From NCBI RefSeq assembly GCF_020103725.1, contig NZ_JAHXBG010000010.1, forward strand, positions 124,001 to 188,000: a stretch of 64,000 nucleotides of DNA, read 5' to 3'. Source of the DNA: Hyalangium gracile. GTDB lineage: Bacteria; Myxococcota; Myxococcia; Myxococcales; Myxococcaceae. Shown here piece after piece: positions 9,062 through 19,165 of the stretch. Below the pieces are notes generated by a model. That model was not told the origin of the DNA. It did not search any database and saw nothing but the letters and a program-made list of their open reading frames with translations. The translations under genes and the position numbers were made by a program. How positions within the stretch are numbered: the stretch's first letter is position 1; each line of letters begins with the position of its first letter.

Positions 9062-9218
9062 GGTTGGGGCCGCCTCTCAACGGAGAGACATCCGCGGCCT
9101 ATTCCGTGACGGATTTCCCGTCCCTCTCGTCCCCCTCACGTCCCCGGAGCAGAGCCCTTGCCCTCCCGGCTGCTCCTCTCCGCCTCGCTCGCGCGGTTCC
9201 GAGCCAAACAGTCGGAAA

Positions 9219-9232
9219 TGACTGACTGGTCA
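9219..9232. promoter_or_regulatory. Candidate TetR operator
   Basis: TGAC-TGACTG-GTCA is a short inverted repeat 31 bases upstream of the tetR-like ATG, inside an AT-richer stretch that probably holds the promoter. Size and position suit autoregulation by the TetR protein. This is inference from symmetry and position only. Confidence 0.4.
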
Positions 9233-9262
9233 CTTTTTAAGCAACCGGCTACAACAGAGGAT

Positions 9263-9919
9263 ATGCCCCAGCGAAAGGCCCGCTCAGGGACGCCCGCGCG
9301 TCCCCACCGCACCCAGCAGGAGCGACGCGAGGAGACGCGCCGCCGGCTGCTCGACGCCACCATCACCGTGCTGGTGGAGCAGGGCTACGCGCGACTCACG
9401 ACGAACGAGGTGGCGAAGCGGGCGGGCGTCTCCCAGGGCGCCATCTTCACCCACTTCGAGACCAAGGCCGACCTGCTCTGCGCCTCCGTGGAGCTGCTCT
9501 TTCCCCGCCTCATCCAGGACTATCTGGCCGGGCTCGGCGCCCAGCCGGCCGGGCGCGACCGCATCAGCGCCGCCATCCAGGGGCTGTGGGTCGTCTTCCA
9601 GCGCCCCGAGCTGCAAGCCGCCATCGAGCTGTACGTCGCCGCGCGCACCGACCCCGAGCTCCAGGCCGCGCTGGCCGCCATGGAGGGCCCCCACCGCGAC
9701 AACCTGGTGCGCGTGGCGCGCGAGCTGTTCCCCGAGGCCGCCTCGCACAAGGAGTTCGAGGCCGTCGTCGAGCTCGTCGTCGACGCGGTGCAGGGCGCCG
9801 TCATCGCTCGCGTGGCCCGTCCGGACCACCCCTCCCTCCAGCGCATGCTCAAGGTCCTCACGCGCTTCGTCCACCGCAGCTTCTCCCGGGGCCGGCACCG
9901 CCCGCTCGAGCGGGCCTAA
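9263..9919 (+). CDS. TetR-family transcriptional regulator
   Basis: This 218-residue protein has a typical TetR N-terminal helix-turn-helix: QERREETRRRLLDAT, then TTNEVAKRAGVSQGAIFTHF (about 46-65) and the following FETKADLL. The C-terminal ligand-binding part is helical and diverged. ATG at 9263 follows AGAGG and begins just before the conserved region; a longer frame from 9158 is rejected because it would cover the probable promoter. The next gene starts 12 bases after the stop, so the regulator and the hydroxylase are probably one operon that the regulator controls. Confidence 0.85.
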   Translation: MPQRKARSGTPARPHRTQQERREETRRRLLDATITVLVEQGYARLTTNEVAKRAGVSQGAIFTHFETKADLLCASVELLFPRLIQDYLAGLGAQPAGRDRISAAIQGLWVVFQRPELQAAIELYVAARTDPELQAALAAMEGPHRDNLVRVARELFPEAASHKEFEAVVELVVDAVQGAVIARVARPDHPSLQRMLKVLTRFVHRSFSRGRHRPLERA

Positions 9920-9930
9920 CGAGGTCAACC

Positions 9931-10812
9931 ATGGACAACTCCCACATTCCCGACCTGCTCACCCCGGCCGTGCCGTTCTTCATCGTGTCGGTGCTCGTCG
10001 AGGCCTTCGTGGTGAAGCGGCTGAAGGATCAGGGGCGCGACGTCGCTGGCCACACGGTGAAGGACACCGCCGCCAGCCTCTCCATGGGCCTGGGCAACCT
10101 CTTCATCAACTTCTTCTGGAAGGGCGTCGCCTTCGCCTTCTACCTGGCGCTCTACCACCTCACGCCACTGAGGCTCGGCTCGCTGGGCGCGCTGTCCTGG
10201 GTGCTCATCTTCTTCGGTGAGGACCTCTGCTACTACTGGTTCCACCGCGTCCATCACGAGAGCCGCTTCTTCTGGGCCGGCCACGTCAGCCACCACTCCA
10301 GCCAGCACTACAACCTCTCCACGGCGCTGCGGCAGCCGTGGACCACCCCCATCACCGGCGTGCCCTTCTGGGCGCCCCTGGCGCTGCTCGGGTTCCACCC
10401 GGCGATGATTGTCACCGCCCAGTCCATCAGCCTCCTCTATCAGTACTGGATCCACACCGAGTCCATCGGTCGGCTCGGGCCCCTGGAGTGGGTGCTCAAC
10501 ACGCCCTCGCACCACCGCGTCCACCACGCGGCCAATCCCCAGTACCTCGACAAGAACTACGCCGGCGTCCTCATCATCTGGGACCGCCTCTTCGGCACCT
10601 TCGAGCCCGAGGTGGAGAAGCCCGTGTACGGGCTGACCAAGAACATCCACACGTACAACCCGGTGCGCATCGCCTTCCACGAGTTCGGCGCCATCTGGAA
10701 GGACTTGCGGCGCCCCGAGCCCCTGCGGCTCCGGCTCGCCCGCGCCTTCCGCAACCCGGCCTGGAAGCCCCCCGAAGAGAAAGCCGCTCCTCCGTCGACG
10801 CTCCCAGCCTGA
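9931..10812 (+). CDS. Sterol desaturase / fatty acid hydroxylase family membrane enzyme
   Basis: This 293-residue integral membrane protein has the three histidine clusters that hold the di-iron centre of the family: HRVHH at about 105, HVSHH at about 118 and HRVHH at about 194. Membrane helices flank them near 10-30, 45-75 and 155-180. The family uses O2 to hydroxylate or desaturate lipids, sterols or carotenoids; the substrate cannot be read from the sequence. It lies 12 bases downstream of the TetR gene, which suggests lipid- or drug-responsive control. Confidence 0.82.
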   Translation: MDNSHIPDLLTPAVPFFIVSVLVEAFVVKRLKDQGRDVAGHTVKDTAASLSMGLGNLFINFFWKGVAFAFYLALYHLTPLRLGSLGALSWVLIFFGEDLCYYWFHRVHHESRFFWAGHVSHHSSQHYNLSTALRQPWTTPITGVPFWAPLALLGFHPAMIVTAQSISLLYQYWIHTESIGRLGPLEWVLNTPSHHRVHHAANPQYLDKNYAGVLIIWDRLFGTFEPEVEKPVYGLTKNIHTYNPVRIAFHEFGAIWKDLRRPEPLRLRLARAFRNPAWKPPEEKAAPPSTLPA

Positions 10813-10901
10813 CGACAGCCCCACCTGCCTGCTCGGGAAGAGGCAGACTCCCTTCCGTGTTCGCGCGCCGCGCCGCCACGGCGCATGGGAGGGTCTTGCA
10901 C

Positions 10902-12326
10902 ATGTCGTCGCAATCCAGGTGGGGCTCGTGGGGAGGGCTCGGGCTGCTCATCGCGCTCGTGGGGTGCGCCACCACGCAGACGGCTCAGCCGGTGCCCGCC
11001 GCTCCGACCCCCGCCACGGGCGCTCCGGCGGTCATCGCCTTCGTCGGTGTCTCCGTCCTCCCGCTGGACTCCGATCGGGTGCTCGGCGAGCAGACGGTGG
11101 TGGTGCGCGGCGACCGCATCGTCGCCGTGGGCCCCTCCGCCTCCACCCCCGTGCCCGAGGGGGCGATGCGCATCGACGGGCGCGGCCGCTACCTCATGCC
11201 AGGGCTGGCGGACATGCACCTCCACCTGCTGCCCGGTGAGGGAGCCCCCGCCGATCCCGCCGGCCAGCAGATGGCGTTACTTCTCGCCAATGGCGTCACC
11301 ACCGCACGCGCCCTGGGCGGGCCCCCGAGCGGCCTGGCCCTGAGGGAGCGCATCGCGCGAGGCGAGGTGCTCGGGCCCATGCTGCGCGTGGCGGGGCCCT
11401 CCTTCCACGCGAAGTCCGTCCAGGGGCCGGAGCAGGCCAGGCAGCGGGTGCGCGAGCAGAAGGCCGCTGGCTATGACCTGCTCAAGACCCACGGCGGCCT
11501 CAACCGGGAGACGTACGACGCCATGATGGCCGAGGCCAAGGCCCAGGGCCTGCGCGTGAGCGGCCACGTCACGCAGGAGATCGGCCTCGCGCACGCGCTC
11601 GCCTCTGGCCAGCAGATCGAGCACCTCGATGGCTACCTGGCCGCGCTCCTGCCTCCCGGGGACACCACTCCCGTGGACCAGGTGGAGTTCGGCGCGGCCC
11701 TCGCCCGGATGGACCCGGCTCGCATCCCCGCGCTCGCCGAGGCCACGAAGCGGGCCGGCACCTTCAACTCCCCCACCCTGGCCCTCTTCGAGCTCGTCGC
11801 CAGCGATGGCGCCGTCCCCGAGCTGCGAACCAACCGCGAGCTGCGCTACGTGCCCACCACCGCCGTGGACGCCTGGACGAAGGAGCTGCTCACCGGCCCG
11901 CTGGCGGAGGCTCCCGCTTCCGGCAAGCACCGGCTCCTCGCGCTGCGTCGCCAGGTGCTCCAGGGGCTCCACGCGGCGGGCACCCCGCTGCTGGTGGGCT
12001 CGGACTCGCCCCAGCTCTTCATGGTGACCGGCTTCGCCGTCCACCGGGAGATGGAGGCCATGGCCGCCGCGGGCCTGCCCCCGCTCACCGTGCTCCAGGC
12101 CGCCACGCGCAACGCCGCCGCCTGGTTCGGCGAGAGCGACCAGTGGGGCACCGTCGCCCCCGGCCTGCGCGCGGACCTGCTGCTGCTCAACGCCAACCCG
12201 CTCCAGGACGTGGCGCTCACCCGGGCCCTCGTCGGCGTCATGGTGCGCGGCCAGTGGCTCCCCCGCGGCGAGCTGGACGCGAAGCTGGACCAGGTGGCCA
12301 CCGCCGCCAAGGCGCCCCCTGGGTGA
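10902..12326 (+). CDS. Amidohydrolase-family lipoprotein
   Basis: This 474-residue protein has a lipoprotein signal with Cys22 in LVGCATT, so it is likely anchored in the envelope. The rest is a metal-dependent amidohydrolase: DMHLHL near 105 (HxH metal pair), YDLLKTHGG with a candidate carboxylated Lys, SGHVTQ and QIEHLDGY with two further His ligands, and LVGSDSP with the catalytic Asp. The order fits imidazolonepropionase- or prolidase-like enzymes with a binuclear site. All ligands are intact, so it should be active, perhaps on dipeptides or related amides. The ATG at 10902 is chosen because the signal peptide begins there. Confidence 0.8.
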   Translation: MSSQSRWGSWGGLGLLIALVGCATTQTAQPVPAAPTPATGAPAVIAFVGVSVLPLDSDRVLGEQTVVVRGDRIVAVGPSASTPVPEGAMRIDGRGRYLMPGLADMHLHLLPGEGAPADPAGQQMALLLANGVTTARALGGPPSGLALRERIARGEVLGPMLRVAGPSFHAKSVQGPEQARQRVREQKAAGYDLLKTHGGLNRETYDAMMAEAKAQGLRVSGHVTQEIGLAHALASGQQIEHLDGYLAALLPPGDTTPVDQVEFGAALARMDPARIPALAEATKRAGTFNSPTLALFELVASDGAVPELRTNRELRYVPTTAVDAWTKELLTGPLAEAPASGKHRLLALRRQVLQGLHAAGTPLLVGSDSPQLFMVTGFAVHREMEAMAAAGLPPLTVLQAATRNAAAWFGESDQWGTVAPGLRADLLLLNANPLQDVALTRALVGVMVRGQWLPRGELDAKLDQVATAAKAPPG

Positions 12327-12462
12327 CTTGCAACCTCCTGAACGGACTTGTGTTCAGTGTCGGGCGAAGTGGGTCCGCCAGAAGGAAGCTTGCCGCTCAT
12401 ACCTTCCCCCCTCGGGGATGAGGCGCTAGGACAGGGCTGGGATGGCCTCTTCCGGAGGAACG

Positions 12463-14052
12463 ATGAGCCAGCGAGCGCTGTGGGAGCGATACAAGAAGTA
12501 CCTGTGCGTCTGCCCGTCCGTGGGCTTCACGCTCGACATCTCGCGGATGAACTTCTCCGCCACCTTCCTGGAAGAGATGGCCGCGCCCATGCGCTCGGCC
12601 TTCAGGGCCATGGAGGCCCTGGAGCAGGGCGCCATCGCCAACCCGGACGAGAAGCGCCGCGTGGGCCACTACTGGCTGCGCGCCCCCGAGCTGGCGCCCG
12701 AGGCGGAGATCGGCCGCGCCATCCGCGACACCCTCGCGGACGTGCACTGGTTCGCCGAGGAGCTCCACGCCGGCCGCATCGCCCCGCAGACCGCCGAGCG
12801 CTTCACCCACCTGCTCGTCGTCGGCATCGGCGGCTCGGCGCTGGGGCCCCAGCTCGTGGCCGACGCGCTGGGCGGCCCCGCCGACCCGATGCGCATCTTC
12901 TTCTTCGACAACACGGACCCGGATGGGATGGACCGTGTCCTGGCGCAGCTTGGAGACAAGCTGCCGGAGACGCTCACCCTCGTCATCAGCAAGTCGGGCG
13001 GCACCAAGGAGACGCGCAACGGCATGCTGGAGGCCGAGCGCGCCTACAAGGCCCGCAGCCTCGACTTCGGCGCGCACGCGGTGGCCATCACCGGCGCCAA
13101 CAGCGAGCTGGACCAGTACGCGAAGAAGCACGGCTGGCTGCGCGCCTTCCCGATGTGGGACTGGGTCGGCGGTCGCACCTCCGTGCTGTCCGCGGTGGGC
13201 CTGCTGCCCGCCCGACTCCAGGGGCTGGACGTGGACGCGCTGCTGTCAGGCGCCCGGGACATGGACCGAGAGACGCGCCAGCAGGACGTGCTGCGCAACC
13301 CGGCCGCGCTGCTGGCCCTGATGTGGTTCCACGCCGGCAACGGGCGCGGCGCCAAGGACATGGTCATCCTGCCGTATAAGGACCGGCTGATGCTGATGTC
13401 CAAGTACCTGCAGCAGCTCGTGATGGAGTCGCTCGGCAAGGAGCTGTCGCTCAAGGGCGAGGTGGTGAACCAGGGCCTCGCCGTCTACGGCAACAAGGGC
13501 TCCACCGACCAGCACGCCTACGTGCAGCAGCTGCGTGAGGGCGTCCACAACTTCTTCGCCACCTTCATCGAGGTGCTCCAGGACCGGCAGGGCCCCTCCA
13601 TGGCCGTGGAGGAGAACACCACCAGCGGCGACTACCTGCTGGGCTTCCTCCTGGGCACGCGGCGCGCCCTCTTCGAGAAGGGCCGCGAGTCCATCACCCT
13701 CACCGTGCCGGACGTGAGCCCGCGCACGCTGGGAGCCCTCATCGCGCTGTATGAGCGCGCGGTCGGCCTCTACGCCTCCCTGGTGGACATCAACGCCTAC
13801 CACCAGCCCGGCGTCGAGGCCGGCAAGAAGGCCGCCGGCGCGGTGCTGGAGCTCCAGCGCAAGCTGCTCACCCACCTGCGCGCGAAGAGGGGCAGCGCGA
13901 GCTCCGTGGAGGAGCTGGCCACCGCCGTGGGCGCCGCCGACGAGGCGGAGACGGTGTTCAAGATCCTCGAGCACCTGGCCGCCAACCCGGACCACGGCGT
14001 GGAGCGCACCCCGGGCGCCACGCCCTTCGAGGCCCGCTTCGGCGGCAAGTGA
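12463..14052 (+). CDS. pgi: Glucose-6-phosphate isomerase
   Basis: This 529-residue enzyme interconverts glucose 6-phosphate and fructose 6-phosphate in the cytoplasm. Family signatures are [36 protein letters not shown] with the catalytic His, and [14 protein letters not shown] near the end. Length is in the usual range for the larger bacterial PGI group. ATG at 12463 follows GGAGGAA at 12453-12459, a strong ribosome site; the earlier in-frame ATG at 12442 lacks one. The stop is 9 bases from that of the opposing kinase gene. Confidence 0.93.
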   Translation: MSQRALWERYKKYLCVCPSVGFTLDISRMNFSATFLEEMAAPMRSAFRAMEALEQGAIANPDEKRRVGHYWLRAPELAPEAEIGRAIRDTLADVHWFAEELHAGRIAPQTAERFTHLLVVGIGGSALGPQLVADALGGPADPMRIFFFDNTDPDGMDRVLAQLGDKLPETLTLVISKSGGTKETRNGMLEAERAYKARSLDFGAHAVAITGANSELDQYAKKHGWLRAFPMWDWVGGRTSVLSAVGLLPARLQGLDVDALLSGARDMDRETRQQDVLRNPAALLALMWFHAGNGRGAKDMVILPYKDRLMLMSKYLQQLVMESLGKELSLKGEVVNQGLAVYGNKGSTDQHAYVQQLREGVHNFFATFIEVLQDRQGPSMAVEENTTSGDYLLGFLLGTRRALFEKGRESITLTVPDVSPRTLGALIALYERAVGLYASLVDINAYHQPGVEAGKKAAGAVLELQRKLLTHLRAKRGSASSVEELATAVGAADEAETVFKILEHLAANPDHGVERTPGATPFEARFGGK

Positions 14053-14061
14053 GGCCGGCGC

Positions 14062-17000
14062 TCAGGCGCCTCCCAGCTCCTCGATGAGCGCTCGGGCCCG
14101 CACCAGGTCCGGCGCGTCCAGGCCCTCGGTGAACTGGCCGTAGAGGGGCACCAGCAGCTCGCGGGCCTCCGCGCGCTGCTGCATGCGGAGCAGGAGCCGG
14201 CAGAGCGGGAGCGCGGCTCGCAGCTCCAGCATCCTCGCCTGCCGCTCCCGAGCCAGCGCCAGCGCCTCCCGGAGATAGGCCTCGCCCGCGGTGGGGTCCG
14301 GCGCCGTCTCCAGCAGGTGGCTGCCCAGGCGGATGAGGACGTGGAAGATCGAGAACCCCTCGTCCGTGGCGCGTGCCTGACGGAGGGCTCCCTCAAGACG
14401 CGCCGTGGCGGCCTCCGTCCTGCCGAGCGAGGCTTCCACCTGCGCCGCGAGTGACGAATAGAAGGGCAGGAGCAGCGCGCTGCCCTGCTCATCCAGCATC
14501 GCGAGCGCCCGCTCCATCCCCTCCAGGTCCCGCTTCCCCCAGCAGCGCATGACCTCGCAGTACGCCCCCTGGGACGAGAAGCGCTGACGCTCCATCAGCT
14601 CCTTGGCCTGCTCCGCCAGCTCGGCGTGCCGGGCGTGATCCTCCCGGAGCAGGTACAGCCCGAGCGCGAAGATGTAGGCCACCGCCTGCGTGCTGGCGTG
14701 GTTCAGCTCGCGCGCCAGGGCCAGCGCGGTCTCCATCATCCGCGCGGCCTTGTCGGGCAGCCCCAGGTGCCACTTCGCCAGCGCCAGGACGAGCCGGGCA
14801 TAGATGCGAGGCTCGATTCCATACAGGTAGAGCGACTGCCGAGGCTGGGTGCCCGCGTCGAATGACAAGGCCCGGAGCGTGCACTCGCGGGCCTCCGCGA
14901 AGCGCCCCTGGGCGCACAGACAGTCTCCCTTCAGGGGGAGCACGACGATCTGATGGCCGACGTCCTCGGCCAGCCCTTCCATGGAGACGAGCCGCTCCAC
15001 CAGGCCGCGCGCCTGCGCATGCTGGGCGCGCAGGTGGTGGAAGTTCACCAGCGCCCACAGCGTGGGGACCACGTGAGGGCTGTTCCCGAGCAGATCGATG
15101 AGCGCCTGGCTGCGCTCCACCCGCTCCTTGACCGACGGATCAGACCAGCCCCGGGTGGCCATCACCGCCGGAGTGATGACGCCGTTGAGGTCCAGCTCCC
15201 ACCGCGCGCGCTCCCGCACGTCCTTGACGGCATCCAGCCACCCGAGCGCCTCCGTGGCGTGGCTCAGGGCCTCGTGGTCGGCCGAGCGCATCAGCGCCGC
15301 CAGCGCCGCCTTGTGCGCGTAGACGAGCGCCTCCTGCTTCTTGTCGCCCGCGGCGTAGTGCCGGGCGAGCAGGTCCGGGCGCTGCTGCGCCAGCTCCGGG
15401 AAGCGCTGCTCCAGGGCCGCCGCGATGCGGGCATGCACCTGGCGGCGCAGCGGCTTCACCATGGACTCGTAGGCCGTGTCGCGGATGAGCGCGTGCTTGA
15501 ACGCGTACGTGGGGTTGCGGGTGCCGCGCCGCCGGTGGACGAGGTCCGCCGCCACCAGCACATCCATGTCCTTCTTCAGCGCCTCCGGGCTGCTCGGGAA
15601 GGCGGCCTCGAGCACCTCGTAGCTGAACTCACGCCCCAGCGCGGCGGCGAGCTGGAGGGTGCCCTTGGTCGGCCCGAGCCGATCCAGTCGCGCCATCAGC
15701 GAGTCCCTCAGCGTGCTGGGGATGGCCAGGGGGATGGACTCCCGCCCCGGGGCATCGCCCTGCCGGGCCAGGGACTCCACCACCATGCGCGTCAGCTCCT
15801 CGACGAAGAGGGGCACGCCATCCGTGCGGCCCACCACCTGCTCCACCACCTCGCGCGGCAGCGGCGCCTCCCGGGTGAGCCTGCGCACCATCTCCTCCAC
15901 CTGCGGGCGCTCCAGCCGGCTGAGCTGCATCTGGAGCGCCTGGTTGGAGGGCCACGGTGGCACGAACGACGGACGCGCGGTGAGGACGGCGCACAGGCGC
16001 GCGCTGGAGGCGTCCTTCAGCAGCAGCGTCACCAGCTCCAGCGTCATCGGGTCGGCCCAGTGCAGGTCCTCCACCACCAGCAGCACCGGCTGCTGCTGGG
16101 CCATCTCGAAGATGAGCGCCAGCAGCCCGCCGAGGATCTCCTCCTTCTGGCGCTGGGGAGACAGCGTCTGCTGCGGGTAGCGATCCGAGGTCCCCTTGAG
16201 GGGGAAGAGCGAGGCGAACAGCGGCACGAACTCCCGGAGCTCGAAGCCGTAGCGCGTCAGCAGCTTCTCGAGCGCGACGGTGATCTGCTCGGACGTCGAG
16301 TCCCGGCCCACGCCCAGCATCCGCTCCAGCAAGTCCACCACCGGCCGCAGCGTGCTGTTGCGCCACTCGGGAGCGCAGCGGCACTCCAGGAAGGTGTGTG
16401 GCGTGGCGCGCGCCTGCTGGGCCAGCTCCTGCGTCAGCCGCGTCTTCCCGATGCCCGGCTCGCCGGTGATGAGGATGCCCTGCCCCATGCCCGCCACCAC
16501 CTGCCGCCAGCGCTGCACCAGCAGCTCCCGCTCGAGCGTCCGGCCGAACATCGGCCCGGTGGGGGTGCCCTCCAGGCCCGACGCGGAGACGCGCTGCCTG
16601 TCACGCAGGCGGAACACCGCCACCGGCCGCGTGCCCGAGCCCACGCGGTGCTCTCCCGAGGGCTCCAGGGTGAAGTTCTCCCGCAGCACCTTGGCCGTCA
16701 CCTCGCTGACGAGGATCTCTCCCGGCTGGGCGAGCGCCTCCAGCCGCTCGGCGATGCCGGGCGTGGTGCCCGTGAGGACCGGCAGCCCCGCGATGCCCTC
16801 TCCCCGCAGCTCGCGGCCGATGACGAGCCCGGTGTGGAGGCCCACCCGGACCTCCAGCTGGACGCCGTGGACCCGCGCCAGCTGCGCGCTGCGCTGCTCC
16901 AGCTCCGCCTTCAGCTCCAGCGCCACGTGGGCCGCGCGCAGGGCGTCGTCCTCCTGCGCCTGCGGATAGCCGAAGTACAGCAGCAGCCGCTCTCCCAGGA

Positions 17001-18075
17001 CGCTGCCCAGCCAGGCCTCCCGCCGCCGCGCCAGCTCGATGGCGGCCGCGTGCTGCGTCCACAGCATCGCGTCCAGGTCCTCGACGTCCGCCGTGTCGGC
17101 TCCCTCGCCGGCCAGCCTCAGGCCGCAGCAGAGGGCGGTGAGCTGTCGGCGCTCTCCCTCGGCGGGGACGTGGGTCGGCGTCACCACGCTCTGGGGAACC
17201 CCGGCCTCCGTGGAGGGCCACCCCTGCGTCACGCAGGCCTCCAGCTCCAGCAGCAGATCCTGCGCGGTGACGTCCCGGGCCTTGGGGTCCTTCTCCGTGG
17301 CCCGCCGCAGGAGCCGCCCGAGCCGGTGGCCCTCGAGCCACACCGGCAGGGGGATGGGCTCGGAGCCCAGCTGCTTGAAGACGAGCTCCTGCAGGCTGGT
17401 GCCCTCCACCACCCGCTTGCCCGTGAGGCACTCCAGGAAGATGAGGCCCCACGCGTACAGGTCCGTGCGCGCCGTCACCGGCTCGCCCCGGAGCTGCTCG
17501 GGCGCCGCGTAGGCGGGCGTGCCCAGCGTGTCGCGCGTGCGGGTGATGCGCGAGAGGTCCTCCCGCCGGTCCTCGTCGGACAGCGTCCCCAGCCCGAAGT
17601 CGAGCACCAGCGAGTTGCGCCGCACGCCCGTGCTGGTGAGCATGATGTTCTGCGGCTTGAGGTCGCGGTGGACGATGCCCAGCTTGTGCGCGCAGCCCAG
17701 CGCGTCCAGCACCTGGAGCATCAGGTGCGCGGCCTCCCACGGCGGCAGCGCCCCCTCCGAGGCGAGCACGTCCCCCAGCGTCCGGCCCGGCACGTACTCG
17801 AAGACGGTGTAGAGCTGCCCGTCCTCGGTGCTCCCCGAGTCGATGAGCCGGACGATGTGCGGGTGGTAGAGCCGCGCGCACAGCCGCATCTCGCGCTGGA
17901 AGCGGGCGGTGAGCCCCTCGTCACCCGTGTGCAGGAAGTGCAGGACCTTGACCGCCACCTCCTGCCCCGTCGCCTTCTGGCGGGCCCGGTACACCTGGCT
18001 GAAGCCACCCTCCCCCAGCTTGGAGAGGATCTCGTAGCGCTCCTGGAACACCGTGCCCGCTGCGATCGAAAACAA
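14062..18075 (-). CDS. Ser/Thr kinase fused to cyclase-like domain, AAA-type ATPase and TPR array
   Basis: This 1337-residue signalling protein has four parts. Residues 12-275 are a eukaryotic-type Ser/Thr kinase with GEGGFSQVY, Lys43, HRDLKPQN (136-143) and DFGLG (159-163), so the kinase should be active. Residues about 310-490 resemble a class III nucleotide cyclase (RVGLHTGLV, YFGYP), but the metal Asp residues are absent (ALCCGLRL, GSVLGERLLLYF), so it is probably not catalytic. Near 530 the P-loop GEPGIGKT opens an AAA/NB-ARC-like ATPase, with LLVVEDLHWADP as Walker B. The last 500 residues are TPR-like helices. The start appears to be TTG at 18075; a GTG eight codons later is possible. 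This fusion is common in myxobacteria. Confidence 0.85.
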   Translation of the reverse strand: MFSIAAGTVFQERYEILSKLGEGGFSQVYRARQKATGQEVAVKVLHFLHTGDEGLTARFQREMRLCARLYHPHIVRLIDSGSTEDGQLYTVFEYVPGRTLGDVLASEGALPPWEAAHLMLQVLDALGCAHKLGIVHRDLKPQNIMLTSTGVRRNSLVLDFGLGTLSDEDRREDLSRITRTRDTLGTPAYAAPEQLRGEPVTARTDLYAWGLIFLECLTGKRVVEGTSLQELVFKQLGSEPIPLPVWLEGHRLGRLLRRATEKDPKARDVTAQDLLLELEACVTQGWPSTEAGVPQSVVTPTHVPAEGERRQLTALCCGLRLAGEGADTADVEDLDAMLWTQHAAAIELARRREAWLGSVLGERLLLYFGYPQAQEDDALRAAHVALELKAELEQRSAQLARVHGVQLEVRVGLHTGLVIGRELRGEGIAGLPVLTGTTPGIAERLEALAQPGEILVSEVTAKVLRENFTLEPSGEHRVGSGTRPVAVFRLRDRQRVSASGLEGTPTGPMFGRTLERELLVQRWRQVVAGMGQGILITGEPGIGKTRLTQELAQQARATPHTFLECRCAPEWRNSTLRPVVDLLERMLGVGRDSTSEQITVALEKLLTRYGFELREFVPLFASLFPLKGTSDRYPQQTLSPQRQKEEILGGLLALIFEMAQQQPVLLVVEDLHWADPMTLELVTLLLKDASSARLCAVLTARPSFVPPWPSNQALQMQLSRLERPQVEEMVRRLTREAPLPREVVEQVVGRTDGVPLFVEELTRMVVESLARQGDAPGRESIPLAIPSTLRDSLMARLDRLGPTKGTLQLAAALGREFSYEVLEAAFPSSPEALKKDMDVLVAADLVHRRRGTRNPTYAFKHALIRDTAYESMVKPLRRQVHARIAAALEQRFPELAQQRPDLLARHYAAGDKKQEALVYAHKAALAALMRSADHEALSHATEALGWLDAVKDVRERARWELDLNGVITPAVMATRGWSDPSVKERVERSQALIDLLGNSPHVVPTLWALVNFHHLRAQHAQARGLVERLVSMEGLAEDVGHQIVVLPLKGDCLCAQGRFAEARECTLRALSFDAGTQPRQSLYLYGIEPRIYARLVLALAKWHLGLPDKAARMMETALALARELNHASTQAVAYIFALGLYLLREDHARHAELAEQAKELMERQRFSSQGAYCEVMRCWGKRDLEGMERALAMLDEQGSALLLPFYSSLAAQVEASLGRTEAATARLEGALRQARATDEGFSIFHVLIRLGSHLLETAPDPTAGEAYLREALALARERQARMLELRAALPLCRLLLRMQQRAEARELLVPLYGQFTEGLDAPDLVRARALIEELGGA

Positions 18076-18103
18076 GGCTGAAGTCTCGGAAGAGGGGAAG
18101 CTG

Positions 18104-18121
18104 AGGATATCTGATTATCCT
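18104..18121. promoter_or_regulatory. Small inverted repeat upstream of kinase gene
   Basis: AGGATA and TATCCT (6-bp arms, 6-base spacer) lie in an AT-rich stretch 29 bases before the kinase start. This stretch, 18098-18160, is the likeliest kinase promoter. A role as an operator is only a guess. Confidence 0.3.
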
Positions 18122-18160
18122 AGAATTTTCCGTTTTTACGAGACCTGTGTTTCCTTATCA

Positions 18161-19165
18161 TCACGTTCGCGGAGGCCGCGCCTCGAAGACACGCAGCAGC
18201 AGGACGATGGAGGGGACGACGAGGGCGGCTCCCACGGCGATGGCGACCATCAGCAGGCGCAGCACGTTCGGGCTGACGGCCGCGGCCTGGATCGTCACGT
18301 CCGGCACCACCAGGTAGGGGTACTGGGACGCGGCCCAGCCGAGCACGATGAAGCCCACCTGCGCCGCCGCCGTGACACGGGCCCAGGAAAAGCGCCGCCG
18401 CCACAACAGCACGAAGGTCGCCACCGCCGACAGCGCCGTGATGGCGTGCAGCGCCAGCGCGAAGGGCGCGTGGAGCAGCCCGCTCCAGACGCGCGGCGCG
18501 GCCTCCCGCGCGAGCACCAGCACGCCGAGCGCCGCGAGGAACACCGCCCCACCCGAGAGCAACGCCCGGCGCCGGAAGTCCTCGCGCAGCGGCTCGGAGT
18601 CCGCCTCCGCCGTGAGGTACACCGCCGCGAGGAACGCGAAGAGGCACAGCGCCAGCACGCCCACCGCGACGGAGAACGGCGTCAGCCACGGCGCGAAGAA
18701 GCCGCTCACCACCACGCGGCCCTCCACGCGGATGCGGCCGCTCACCACCGCGCCCACGCACATGCCCAGCAGCACGGGAGAGATGACGCTGGCCACGCTG
18801 AAGACGAGCCCCCAGCGCCGCTGCACCAGGTCTCCCCGCGCGTCGTACGTGCGGAAGGTGAACGCCGTGCCTCGGAAGACGATGCCCAGCAGGAGCAGCG
18901 TCAGCGGCACGTGCAGCGCCACGGTGAGCACGGCGAAGGCGCGAGAGAAGCCGCTGAAGAGCAGCACCAGGCCGACGATGAGCCAGACGTGGTTCACCTC
19001 CCACACCGGGCCGAGGGCGCGGGCGATGAGCGCGCGCTGCTCCGCCTTGCGTGGGCCCGAGGCGAGCAAGTCCCATACGCCGCCGCCGAAGTCCGCTCCG
19101 CCGAAGATGGAGTAGAGGACGAACGTCCCCGCCACCGCGAAGGCCAGGAGGAGCTCAGTGGGCAT
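18161..19165 (-). CDS. cydB: Cytochrome bd-type oxidase subunit II
   Basis: This 334-residue membrane protein is subunit II of a bd-type quinol oxidase, which reduces O2 to water with high affinity and resists nitric oxide. It shows the family start (FGGADFGGGVWDLLA), the GPVWEVNHVWLI segment and about eight membrane helices. It overlaps cydA by 11 bases and is surely co-transcribed with it. An 85-base AT-richer gap separates it from the downstream kinase gene. Confidence 0.92.
   Translation of the reverse strand: MPTELLLAFAVAGTFVLYSIFGGADFGGGVWDLLASGPRKAEQRALIARALGPVWEVNHVWLIVGLVLLFSGFSRAFAVLTVALHVPLTLLLLGIVFRGTAFTFRTYDARGDLVQRRWGLVFSVASVISPVLLGMCVGAVVSGRIRVEGRVVVSGFFAPWLTPFSVAVGVLALCLFAFLAAVYLTAEADSEPLREDFRRRALLSGGAVFLAALGVLVLAREAAPRVWSGLLHAPFALALHAITALSAVATFVLLWRRRFSWARVTAAAQVGFIVLGWAASQYPYLVVPDVTIQAAAVSPNVLRLLMVAIAVGAALVVPSIVLLLRVFEARPPRT

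Noticed and set aside
12338..12357. Inverted repeat CTGAAC / GTTCAG upstream of pgi
   Set aside because: Arms of 6 bp with 8-base spacing are expected by chance in a region this size.
14953..18081. 1042-residue plus-strand frame opposite the kinase gene
   Set aside because: Its product is Arg/Gln/His-rich without any domain, while the minus strand has clear kinase and ATPase motifs.
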